From Bacteroidota bacterium (GTDB lineage: Bacteria > Bacteroidota > Bacteroidia > Bacteroidales > B39-G9), in the NCBI GenBank assembly GCA_003648455.1, contig QMPG01000038.1, positions 1 to 16,221 on the forward strand: 16,221 bases of DNA. Reading direction: 5' to 3'. Position numbers and translations under genes: made by a program. Below the pieces are notes generated by a model that searched no databases, was not told the DNA's origin, and was given only the letters and a program-made list of their open reading frames with translations. Within the stretch, counting starts at the first letter, position 1; every line of letters starts with the position of its first letter. Shown here in pieces: positions 1 to 7,930 of the stretch.

Positions 1-15
1 AAATAAACGAATTAG

Positions 16-71
16 CCCGTCGGCAAGAGAATGAATTAGCAAATAAAACCAACGAGGTAACCCGTCGGCAA
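16..71. repeat. Short degenerate direct repeat at the left edge
   Basis: The 11-mer CCCGTCGGCAA occurs at 16-26 and again at 61-71, 45 bases apart. Each copy is preceded by an AAATAAA-containing segment (from 1 and from 41), so the unit is about 40-45 bp with divergence outside the core. The octamer GAATTAGC also occurs twice (at 9 and at 33). The array may continue left of the window. No reading frame or RNA gene is visible in it, and the function is unknown. Confidence 0.5.
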
Positions 72-111
72 AAAAAGTATAATCATCCTCACTACCAATA
101 GTGTAAAAAAC

Positions 112-144
112 TTTCTCAAATTGTTAATTTTTGTTATATTTTTG
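112..144 (+). promoter_or_regulatory. Putative Bacteroidota-type promoter of metH
   Basis: TATTTTTG at 137-144 matches the Bacteroidota -7 box TAnnTTTG exactly. TTTC at 112-115, 21 bases upstream, is a one-mismatch match to the -33 TTTG box. Initiation would fall near 150, leaving a leader of about 20 nt before the GTG start. I saw no cobalamin or SAM riboswitch motifs in the short upstream region. Confidence 0.45.
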
Positions 145-171
145 CAAACAAAATAACTTAATGCAATAATT

Positions 172-3100
172 GTGAAAAACATCTATAAAGAATTAGAAAA
201 AAGGATATTAATACTCGATGGTGCAATGGGTACCATGATTCAACAACAAAAATTGACAGAAGAGGACTTTAGAGGCGAACGATTCAAAAATTACAGCTGT
301 GATTTAAAAGGAAATAACGACCTCTTATCAATAACCAAACCAGAAGTAATAAAAACTATTCATAAACAATTTATTGAAGCAGGAGCCGATATTATTGAGA
401 CAAACACATTCAACTCAAACAAAATCTCTATGCAGGATTATGACATGGAATCTCTTGTTTACGAAATGAATGTAACAGCTGCAAAAAATGCTGTTGAAGT
501 TGCAAAAAAATACTCAACCGACCAAAAACCAATTTACATTGCAGGTTCAATAGGTCCTACAAACAAAACCGCATCAATGTCGCCCGATGTTAACGACCCC
601 GGATTTCGTGCCGTTAGCTTCGACGATTTTGTTGAAGCATACAGCGAACAAATTTTAGGATTAATCGACGGTGGTGTTGATTTATTACTGATTGAAACTG
701 TTTTTGATATATTAAATGCTAAAGCTGCTTTGTTTGCCATTAACAAAATATTTAAACAAAAAAACGTAAAATTACCCGTTATGGTTTCGGTTACTGTTGC
801 CGACATTAGCGGGAGAACTCTTTCAGGGCAAACCGTTGAAGCCTTTTTAATCTCATTGTCTGATTTCGACTTACTGAGCATTGGTTTAAACTGCTCATTT
901 GGTGCCGAAGGACTGCAACCTTACCTCGAAGAGTTATCGGCAAAAGCTCCGTTTTATGTAAGTGCCTACCCAAATGCAGGTTTACCAAATCAATTTGGAG
1001 ATTATGACCAGAGTGCCAAACAAATGGCTGAAAAAATTAAAATTTACTTAGACAAACAACTTGTTAATATTATTGGTGGATGCTGTGGAACAACGCCTAC
1101 TCATATTGCTGCTTTTTCAGAATTTGCAAAAAATTCTGTTCCTCGTCAAATCCCAAACATCAAAACACGAACTCAACTAAGTGGTTTAGAGCCTGTTATT
1201 ATTAGTAAAGAAACAAATTTTGTGAACGTTGGTGAAAGAACAAATGTTGCCGGCTCGCGTAAATTTGCCCGACTGATAAGAGAAAAAAAATATGAAGAGG
1301 CATTATCAATAGCAAGAGCTCAGGTAGATGGCGGTGCTCAAATAATTGATGTTAACATGGACGATGCCATGCTCGATGCCGAAAAGGAGATGCATACTTT
1401 TCTTAACCTTATGGTTTCGGAACCGGAAATTGCCAGATTGCCTGTAATGATTGATTCTTCAAAATGGTCGGTTATTGAAACAGGTTTAAAATGCTTGCAG
1501 GGCAAAGCTATTGTTAATTCAATAAGTTTAAAAGAAGGCGAGGATGCTTTTATTGAAAAAGCCGAAAAAATTAAAAATTACGGAGCTGCTGTTGTGGTTA
1601 TGGCTTTCGACGAAAAAGGTCAGGCAGTTACTTACAACGATAAAATTAATATTTGTAAACGTGCGTATGACATTCTTGTTAACAAAGTAAATTTCAAGGC
1701 TCAAAACATAATTTTCGACCCTAATATTTTAACCATCGCCACAGGAATTGAAGAGCACAACAATCTGGCTGTTGACTTTATTAATGCAACTGCTTGGATT
1801 AAAAAAAATCTCACACATGCTAAAGTAAGCGGTGGTGTGAGCAATCTTTCGTTTGCATTTAGAGGTAATAACATTGTTCGCGAAGCTATGCACTCTGTGT
1901 TTTTATATCATGCAATAAAAGCCGGTATGGATATGGCGATTGTTAATCCCGGGATGTTGCAGATTTATGACGAGATACCAAAAAAATTGTTGCAACTTAT
2001 TGAAGATGTTGTGCTTAATCGCAGAGATGATGCAACCGAACGATTAATTGAGTTTGCTCAAAACATAAAAAATGTTGATGATAAAAAAACAAAAGTTGCC
2101 GACTGGAGAAACTCTAATATTGACGATAAACTAAAACATGCTTTAACAAAGGGTATTGTTGATTATCTTGAAGAAGACATTGCTGAAGCATTAAAAAAAT
2201 ATAACTCAGGACTGGAGATTATTGAAGGTCCGTTAATGACCGGTATGAATTATGTGGGCAAACTATTTGGCGAAGGCAAAATGTTTTTACCTCAAGTTGT
2301 TAAAACAGCAAGGGTAATGAAAAAATCAGTCGAGATTTTACAACCATACATTGAAGAAGATAAAGGCACGAAAACCAAATCAGCAGGAAAAATTTTACTG
2401 GCAACCGTAAAAGGCGATGTTCACGATATTGGTAAAAACATTGTTAATGTTGTATGGTCGTGCAATAACTACGAGATTATTGATATGGGTGTAATGGTTC
2501 CTACAAAAGATATTATTGATACTGCTATAAAAGAAAATGTTGACATTATCAGCTTAAGCGGATTAATAACACCTTCGCTCGAAGAAATGGTAAACGTTGC
2601 CAAACAAATGGAACAAAACAAAATGAACATTCCATTACTGATTGGCGGAGCAACTACTTCAAAAATTCACACTGCCGTTAAAATTGCACCCGAATATAGT
2701 GGTGCTACAATTTATGCAGGAGACGCTTCACAAGCGGTTACAGTTGTTAATAAAATACTAAACAACAAAACTAAAACAGAATATACTAAAACTGTTTCTG
2801 AAGAATATAAACAAATAAGAGAAAAGCATCTAAATAAAAAAAACATTAATTATATTTCTATAGATGATGCCCGTAAAAACCAATTATCAATAAATTTTGA
2901 TGAAGATAAACCGGTTGTTCCAAAAATAAAAGGCATTAAGATTTTCGACAATTATTCTGTTAAAGATATTAAAGAATATATTAACTGGGATTTCTTTTTT
3001 AAAGCATGGGAGTTAAAAGGCAGATTTCCTAAGATTTTTGATGACCCTAAAATTGGAACCGAAGCTCGCAAATTATTTGATGATGCTCAAATTTTGTTAG

Positions 3101-3813
3101 ACAATATTATTAAAAATAATCTGCTTAAAGCAAAAGCAGTTATTGGTTTTTTTCCTGCAAATTCAATTAATGATGATATTGAAATTTATGCCGACGAAAC
3201 AAGAACAAAAATATTGACAACATTACACACACTTCGTCAGCAGCAAGAGAAAACCGACGGAAGCAAAAATCTATCATTATCTGATTTTATTGCTCCTAAG
3301 CAAAGCGGAATAAGCGATTATATTGGAACTTTTGCCTTAACAACCGGCATTGACCTTGAAAAGCAGTTAAACAAAACCGACGACTATCAAAATTTATTGT
3401 TTAAAACAATTTCCGACAGACTAGCAGAGGCTTTTGCAGAGTTGATGCACTTAAAAGTTAGAAAAGAATTTTGGGCTTATTCTCCAAATGAAGATATTGA
3501 AAAAGAAGACTTAATAAAAGCAAAATTTCAGGGTATTCGTCCGGCAATTGGCTACCCAGCTTGTCCCGACCATTCAGAGAAAGAACAAATTTTTGAGCTT
3601 TTAAATGTTGAAAAAAACACAGGAATAACTTTAAGCGAAAATTTTGCAATGTATCCAACAGCTTCTGTTTGCGGATTGTATTTTGCAAATAAAAATTCTA
3701 AATATTTTGGTTTAGGAAAAATATCGAAAGACCAAATCGTTGATTATGCAAAACGAAAAAATATTAGTGTTGATTTAGCAGAAAAATTTTTATCGCAAAA
3801 TTTGAATTATTAA
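172..3813 (+). CDS. metH: Cobalamin-dependent methionine synthase
   Basis: MetH transfers the methyl group of 5-methyl-THF via methylcobalamin to homocysteine, giving methionine and THF in the cytoplasm. All four modules are visible in the 1213 residues (E. coli MetH is about 1227). The homocysteine domain (about 1-325) starts with LDGAMGTM and has zinc ligands Cys241 (LNCSFGAEG) and Cys304/Cys305 (GGCCGTTPTH). The pterin domain (about 340-640) carries NVGERTNVAGSRKFARLI. The cobalamin region (about 645-870) has DVHDIGKNIV, with His751 as lower axial ligand, and a SGLITPSL segment. The activation domain (about 890-1205) carries RPAIGYPACPDH, which binds SAM for reductive reactivation. The start is GTG at 172: the ATG at 161 reaches a stop after two codons, and the GTG start gives the family-typical MKNIYKELEKRILILDGAMG. 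metF lies 105 bp downstream on the same strand and supplies the substrate. Confidence 0.97.
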   Translation: MKNIYKELEKRILILDGAMGTMIQQQKLTEEDFRGERFKNYSCDLKGNNDLLSITKPEVIKTIHKQFIEAGADIIETNTFNSNKISMQDYDMESLVYEMNVTAAKNAVEVAKKYSTDQKPIYIAGSIGPTNKTASMSPDVNDPGFRAVSFDDFVEAYSEQILGLIDGGVDLLLIETVFDILNAKAALFAINKIFKQKNVKLPVMVSVTVADISGRTLSGQTVEAFLISLSDFDLLSIGLNCSFGAEGLQPYLEELSAKAPFYVSAYPNAGLPNQFGDYDQSAKQMAEKIKIYLDKQLVNIIGGCCGTTPTHIAAFSEFAKNSVPRQIPNIKTRTQLSGLEPVIISKETNFVNVGERTNVAGSRKFARLIREKKYEEALSIARAQVDGGAQIIDVNMDDAMLDAEKEMHTFLNLMVSEPEIARLPVMIDSSKWSVIETGLKCLQGKAIVNSISLKEGEDAFIEKAEKIKNYGAAVVVMAFDEKGQAVTYNDKINICKRAYDILVNKVNFKAQNIIFDPNILTIATGIEEHNNLAVDFINATAWIKKNLTHAKVSGGVSNLSFAFRGNNIVREAMHSVFLYHAIKAGMDMAIVNPGMLQIYDEIPKKLLQLIEDVVLNRRDDATERLIEFAQNIKNVDDKKTKVADWRNSNIDDKLKHALTKGIVDYLEEDIAEALKKYNSGLEIIEGPLMTGMNYVGKLFGEGKMFLPQVVKTARVMKKSVEILQPYIEEDKGTKTKSAGKILLATVKGDVHDIGKNIVNVVWSCNNYEIIDMGVMVPTKDIIDTAIKENVDIISLSGLITPSLEEMVNVAKQMEQNKMNIPLLIGGATTSKIHTAVKIAPEYSGATIYAGDASQAVTVVNKILNNKTKTEYTKTVSEEYKQIREKHLNKKNINYISIDDARKNQLSINFDEDKPVVPKIKGIKIFDNYSVKDIKEYINWDFFFKAWELKGRFPKIFDDPKIGTEARKLFDDAQILLDNIIKNNLLKAKAVIGFFPANSINDDIEIYADETRTKILTTLHTLRQQQEKTDGSKNLSLSDFIAPKQSGISDYIGTFALTTGIDLEKQLNKTDDYQNLLFKTISDRLAEAFAELMHLKVRKEFWAYSPNEDIEKEDLIKAKFQGIRPAIGYPACPDHSEKEQIFELLNVEKNTGITLSENFAMYPTASVCGLYFANKNSKYFGLGKISKDQIVDYAKRKNISVDLAEKFLSQNLNY

Positions 3814-3918
3814 AAATCTTTGTAAAAAATTGATGTCTTAGGTTTTCTCTTTAACACTAATTAATATTTGTAACAAAAATTATATCTTTACAAAAATTAA
3901 AATTATAAAACCTTTACC

Positions 3919-4872
3919 ATGAGAGTTGTCGACCAAATAAATAAATCAGAAAAAACTCTTTTCTCTATTGAAATAGTTCCACCCTTAAAAGGGCATGATA
4001 TTAATCGAATTTATAATATTGTTGATCCTTTAATCGAATATAATCCTTCATTTATAAATGTAACTTATCATAAAGATGAAGTTTTATACAAAAATTTAAG
4101 TGACGGCTCTATTGAAAAAAGAACTATAAGAAAACGTCCGGGAACAGTTGCTCTTAGTGCTGCTTTAAAAAATAAATACAATATAAATGTTGTATCACAT
4201 CTTACTTGCGGCGGGTTTACAAAAAATGAAACAGAAAACGCTCTTATTGATTTATCATTTCTTGGCATTGATAATTTATTTGTGATTAGGGGCGATGCCG
4301 GACCAAATGAAAAGTCGTTTACACCCGAAGACGGCGGTCATGCTCACGCAATTGACTTAGTGAAACAGATAAAAAACATGAATAATGGTAAATATCTATA
4401 TGATGAGTTAGAAGATTCTATGCATACAAACTTTTCGATAGGTGTTGCCGGATATCCTGAAAAACACGCCGAAGCGCCAAATATTGAAACAGATTTGGAA
4501 TATCTGAAACAAAAAGTTGATGCAGGAGCCGACTATATTATTACACAAATGTTTTTCGACAATGAAAAATATTTCCAATTTGTTGAGTTTTGTCGAAAAA
4601 AAGGTATTAATGTACCAATCATACCAGGTTTAAAACCAATAGCTTTACTAAACCAAGTTAACGTTTTACCACGAATATTTCATATTGAACTTCCCGAAGC
4701 ATTAGTAAAAGAAGTTAATAAATGTAAATCGAACAAAGAAGTAACACAAGTTGGTATTGAATGGACAATAAACCAATCGAAAGAATTAATTAAACATAAT
4801 GTGCCTGTGTTGCACTATTACACACTTGGTGCAGGCAAAGGCATTCAGAAGATTGTAAAGGCTTTGTTTTAA
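3919..4872 (+). CDS. metF: 5,10-methylenetetrahydrofolate reductase
   Basis: MetF is a flavin enzyme that reduces 5,10-methylene-THF to 5-methyl-THF, the methyl donor used by the MetH encoded just upstream. The 317-residue chain is a single TIM-barrel domain, close to bacterial MetF length (about 300). Recognisable family segments are FSIEIVPP (Glu18, equivalent to the catalytic Glu28 of E. coli), SHLTC at 93-97, VIRGDAG (Asp126, equivalent to the FAD-contacting Asp120), YPEKH at 179-183, QMFFDN at 210-215 and PGLKP at 236-240. The ATG at 3919 immediately precedes the barrel's first strand. TATCTTTA at 3883-3890 resembles a -7 box but lacks a well-spaced -33 element, so metF may have a weak promoter of its own or be co-transcribed with metH. 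Confidence 0.95.
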   Translation: MRVVDQINKSEKTLFSIEIVPPLKGHDINRIYNIVDPLIEYNPSFINVTYHKDEVLYKNLSDGSIEKRTIRKRPGTVALSAALKNKYNINVVSHLTCGGFTKNETENALIDLSFLGIDNLFVIRGDAGPNEKSFTPEDGGHAHAIDLVKQIKNMNNGKYLYDELEDSMHTNFSIGVAGYPEKHAEAPNIETDLEYLKQKVDAGADYIITQMFFDNEKYFQFVEFCRKKGINVPIIPGLKPIALLNQVNVLPRIFHIELPEALVKEVNKCKSNKEVTQVGIEWTINQSKELIKHNVPVLHYYTLGAGKGIQKIVKALF

Positions 4873-5010
4873 AAAAATAAAAAACTTGTTTATTTACTGA
4901 TATATTAAAATTTTCAAAATCTGTGAAATAATATTTATCCGTCGAAGAATAAAAAAATATTAATATCTTTCTTATATTTATATCTGATAAATAAATATTG
5001 ATTATATAAT

Positions 5011-7674
5011 ATGAGCGACAATAAAATTATTGATTTCAAAGTAAGATCAAACTACCCCAACTTCAAAAATATAAAATACCTTGTCGAAAATTGGGGAGAT
5101 AGAAATCCCAAAACTAAGCCTGAAGGCTATCTGCCACCGGTTATCGAATATTTTGATGAGAAAAGCAGCGAACAAAAAACAATCACTGCTGATTTTATTG
5201 ACATTCATTTTTTGAATCAAAAAGATAAGGCGAATGAATATCTGCAAAAACTTATTCAATCGCAAAACCATAACAGCGAGGCAAAATCATATATTAATGA
5301 GTTAAAACAAAACTATATAGAAAAAAAGAGATTAGACTTTAACACTAATCACTTTGTTGAAAATGAATATGTTGTTCCCTCTTGTTCGACAAAAAAATAT
5401 GAGTTTGAATTAATAAGCCAAAAAGGGAAAACTTTATTAGAATTATATCAAAAAGGTTATCCGGTACCTGATTTTTGCATTCTTTCTTCAAAAACCTACT
5501 TTGCCGACAAACAAACAAGATTAAAAGCTATTAAAGAGACAATCTCTAATCTTGAAAAAATGACAGGCTTAAAATTTGGAGCTGCAACATCTCCTTTAAT
5601 ATTTGCTCTGCGATGTGCTATGCCTGCATACATACCCGGCTTAATGCCAACTTATTTGAGTGTTGGTGTTACAAAAAATAATTTTGAAGCACTAAAAAAA
5701 AGGTATGGTAAACTTGTTGCTCTAAAAATATACTATTATAATCTGAAGACCATTCACGACATTTTATATGAAGTTAATGAAACATCGAGGTTAACTAAAG
5801 TTAGAATTGTTTTTTCAGCTTTAGAACTCGAAAGCAAAGTAATGAATCTCTATGAAAAAATTTCTAAGATTGATGAAAGAATATTAACCGACCCATATTA
5901 CCAAGTTTCATTCTTTATTGAACGTGCTTATAACTTTTATGATATAAACGGAGACCTTGTTCACACCTTTATTAGAAATAAGGAATATTATCCTTCAATA
6001 ATCTTTCAAAAAATGGTGTGGACAATTCGAAACGATGATTCATATCCCGGCGTTCTATACAGTCGACACTCAAGAACAGGCTTAGGAATGCAAATTGAAA
6101 GTGTTCGTAATATTTTTGGTGAAGATATAATGACAGGTATTATTAATACCGAGCTTACCGAATTTTTCGATCGTCAGGAAATTAAAGAAAAATTTCCTGC
6201 TGTTTATCATTTCACTCCATTGTTGTCTGAATTAGAAAAAATATTACAATCGCCTGCAACTGTTGAGTTTGCTGCCGAAACAAATTACAAATCCAATTTT
6301 TTTGCTGTTTTGCAGTTAAACATGTCAGAATTAACCGGTCGTGCTACGCTTCTTTCTGCAATTGATTTATTTAAAAAAAATATAATTGACAAAAAAAGAG
6401 TTGTTGAATTAATTCACCCATATCATTTACGTCAAATTTTTTCAGAGAGAATCGACGAAACATCATTTAAAACATTGCGTTCTTTTTCACAAGGATTGTC
6501 TGTCTTGCCACGTTCTGCAGTTTCGGCAAAAGCATATTTTTCCGCTCCGGCAGCTTTAGAGGCAAAAAAAAGAGGTGAAAGAGTATGTTTCTGCAAAAAG
6601 CATTTTGTTCCTTCCGACACAATTGTTATGAGTGAAATGGATGCCATTCTCTGCTTAAATCCTGTTGCTATTCATGTTGTTACAGCCTGCCGTGGTTACG
6701 GAATACCTGCATTTTTAAATCTTGAAAATTATAACATTAAACTTATTGATAACAACCTAATTAATGCAAATAAACAAATTATTCATGAAGGAGATTGGAT
6801 AACATTATCAAGCAAAAAACAAATAATTTTTCAAGGGAAAGCAAACTATTCTCCTGCAAGATTTCAAAAATATTTAGACGGCGATAAATTTGAGATGGAT
6901 CCTAAAGAAGAAAGGGTGTTTGTTAATATGTCAAAAGCTTTTTCTGAATATCAAAAAATAATTAACTCTCTTGATGTAGGTGAAATAGTAAATATTAATG
7001 AGCTTATTAAATATATACGAAATAATATTAAAGATGATAAAGAAAAATCAAAAGAACTTGTAAACTCATGGTTTGATAATTACACCGAGCATTATCTTAA
7101 ACAAATTTTAGAGTGTGAGATGGGCTCACATCAAGATCAATCGGAACTTTACAATTTACTTAGTGTTGATAGAAAAGTGCTTTTTTTTAAGAAAATTATT
7201 AACATTTGTATAGAAAAAGACATAAAAGGATTTAACGCAGGCTCATTTATGCTTGGGAGGTTTGTTTGCTTGCCTTTACCCTGTAAATTTTGGAAAGAAC
7301 TCAACTCAAAAGAAATTGCCTTTTTACTAAATGAAACAATTTTATTTGAAAAATACCTTCAGGTACTATATGAAGTTGGCGAACAACATGTAACCAGAGC
7401 AAAAAACACAATCTTAAATCAAGGTTTGGGCGAGATTAAACTAAATATTTCGAATGCAAAAGTTTTTATTAGCTTAAAACTATTATCGCCCGACTGGGAT
7501 GAGATAATAAACTCTCTGCCAAAAGGCTATGATGCTGACACAAAAACTCTTATAGACTTATTAACAAAACCTTTTGGTTCTTTTTTCGATTACAATGCCC
7601 CATGGTCGATTAGTAAACTTGAAGAAATTTGTAAGCAGGAAAAAATTGCTTTGCCAGAAAAAAATATGATATAA
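5011..7674 (+). CDS. PPDK-like ATP-grasp/phosphohistidine protein lacking the PEP/pyruvate domain
   Basis: The 887-residue protein is collinear with the N-terminal part of pyruvate phosphate dikinase (PPDK). After a 130-residue extension, SQKGKTLLELYQKGYPVPDF (136-155) matches the PPDK GGKGANLAEM...GLPVPPGF segment, with Lys138 at the ATP-site lysine. LRCAMPAYIPGLMPTYL (200-216) matches VRSGA..SMPGMMDT (Arg201). NDDSYPGVLYSRHSRTG (341-357) matches GDDSGTGVAFTRNPSTG. LQLN at 434-437 aligns with LQTR, keeping Gln but losing Arg. The swivelling domain (about 495-575) has GLSVLPRSAVSAKAYF and AIHVVTACRGYGIPAF, placing His555 at the catalytic phosphohistidine. PPDK would then have a barrel of about 350 residues that binds PEP/pyruvate. 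Here residues 620-887 show no barrel motif and form a predicted mostly helical region I do not recognise. It may phosphorylate another acceptor or be regulatory; substrate unknown. It sits alone between metF and the convergent pnp. Confidence 0.75.
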   Translation: MSDNKIIDFKVRSNYPNFKNIKYLVENWGDRNPKTKPEGYLPPVIEYFDEKSSEQKTITADFIDIHFLNQKDKANEYLQKLIQSQNHNSEAKSYINELKQNYIEKKRLDFNTNHFVENEYVVPSCSTKKYEFELISQKGKTLLELYQKGYPVPDFCILSSKTYFADKQTRLKAIKETISNLEKMTGLKFGAATSPLIFALRCAMPAYIPGLMPTYLSVGVTKNNFEALKKRYGKLVALKIYYYNLKTIHDILYEVNETSRLTKVRIVFSALELESKVMNLYEKISKIDERILTDPYYQVSFFIERAYNFYDINGDLVHTFIRNKEYYPSIIFQKMVWTIRNDDSYPGVLYSRHSRTGLGMQIESVRNIFGEDIMTGIINTELTEFFDRQEIKEKFPAVYHFTPLLSELEKILQSPATVEFAAETNYKSNFFAVLQLNMSELTGRATLLSAIDLFKKNIIDKKRVVELIHPYHLRQIFSERIDETSFKTLRSFSQGLSVLPRSAVSAKAYFSAPAALEAKKRGERVCFCKKHFVPSDTIVMSEMDAILCLNPVAIHVVTACRGYGIPAFLNLENYNIKLIDNNLINANKQIIHEGDWITLSSKKQIIFQGKANYSPARFQKYLDGDKFEMDPKEERVFVNMSKAFSEYQKIINSLDVGEIVNINELIKYIRNNIKDDKEKSKELVNSWFDNYTEHYLKQILECEMGSHQDQSELYNLLSVDRKVLFFKKIINICIEKDIKGFNAGSFMLGRFVCLPLPCKFWKELNSKEIAFLLNETILFEKYLQVLYEVGEQHVTRAKNTILNQGLGEIKLNISNAKVFISLKLLSPDWDEIINSLPKGYDADTKTLIDLLTKPFGSFFDYNAPWSISKLEEICKQEKIALPEKNMI

Positions 7675-7702
7675 AAAAAAGGGATTACAATTATGTAATC
7701 CC
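7673..7702 (-). terminator. Rho-independent terminator for the pnp transcript
   Basis: GGGATTACA at 7681-7689 and TGTAATCCC at 7694-7702 form a perfect 9-bp stem with a 4-nt loop. Eight A residues at 7673-7680 become a U8 tract when read on the minus strand, giving a textbook intrinsic terminator for leftward transcription from pnp. Read rightward, the stem is followed by TAAAAC, so it would only cap the 3' end of the plus-strand gene ending at 7674. Confidence 0.8.
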
Positions 7703-7712
7703 TAAAACTATA

Positions 7713-7918
7713 TTAACCCGAAAAATTCATAATTTTTCTACGCTTAAGAATTACCAACAAATTTGGTGTTTTTAATAAGCCCGAATTTGGGTACTTCTAA
7801 TGCTGGGTTTACTTGCGTGAGCTCACCGCCAGCTGGCGGTTCGGTTCCTGCTTTACTTCCCACTATCCATCGCTAATTCATGCAATTCACTTCGTTTTGC
7901 ATAAATAAAGCGGGTTAA
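7713..7918. repeat. Intergenic palindromic repeat, copy A
   Basis: This 206-bp element starts with TTAACCCG and ends with its exact complement CGGGTTAA. Roughly nine bases in ten match copy B at 15861-16063, in the same orientation. It contains the perfect palindrome ACCGCCAGCTGGCGGT (7825-7840), an imperfect stem AATTCATAA/TTAAGAATT, a stem TTCATGCAA/TTGCATAAA (7878-7886 with 7897-7905), and a stem flanked by AAATTTGG and CCCGAATTT with one G-U pair. No ORF of useful length is present. It fills most of the 256-bp gap between the convergent PPDK-like gene and pnp, on the pnp side of the terminator, so it should be transcribed as pnp 3' UTR. It could be a non-autonomous MITE-like element or a structured intergenic repeat. 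Confidence 0.85.
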
Positions 7919-7930
7919 AATCTTAAAAAA

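Noticed and set aside
1..80. Possible CRISPR array from the repeated CCCGTCGGCAA
   Set aside because: Only two short imperfect units are seen, the conserved core is 11 bases, the flanking parts of the units are similar rather than unique spacers, and no cas gene is nearby.
60..171. Cobalamin or SAM riboswitch upstream of metH
   Set aside because: The region is short and AT-rich, with no recognisable B12-box or SAM-riboswitch conserved core, and the predicted leader is only about 20 nt.
3814..3918. Riboswitch or regulator site between metH and metF
   Set aside because: It is 105 bases of AT-rich sequence with only a weak -7-like box and no stable stem.
7713..7918. A degraded protein-coding gene or insertion sequence inside the repeat
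   Set aside because: All frames are interrupted within a few codons on both strands and no transposase-like peptide is seen; the palindromic layout suits a non-coding element.
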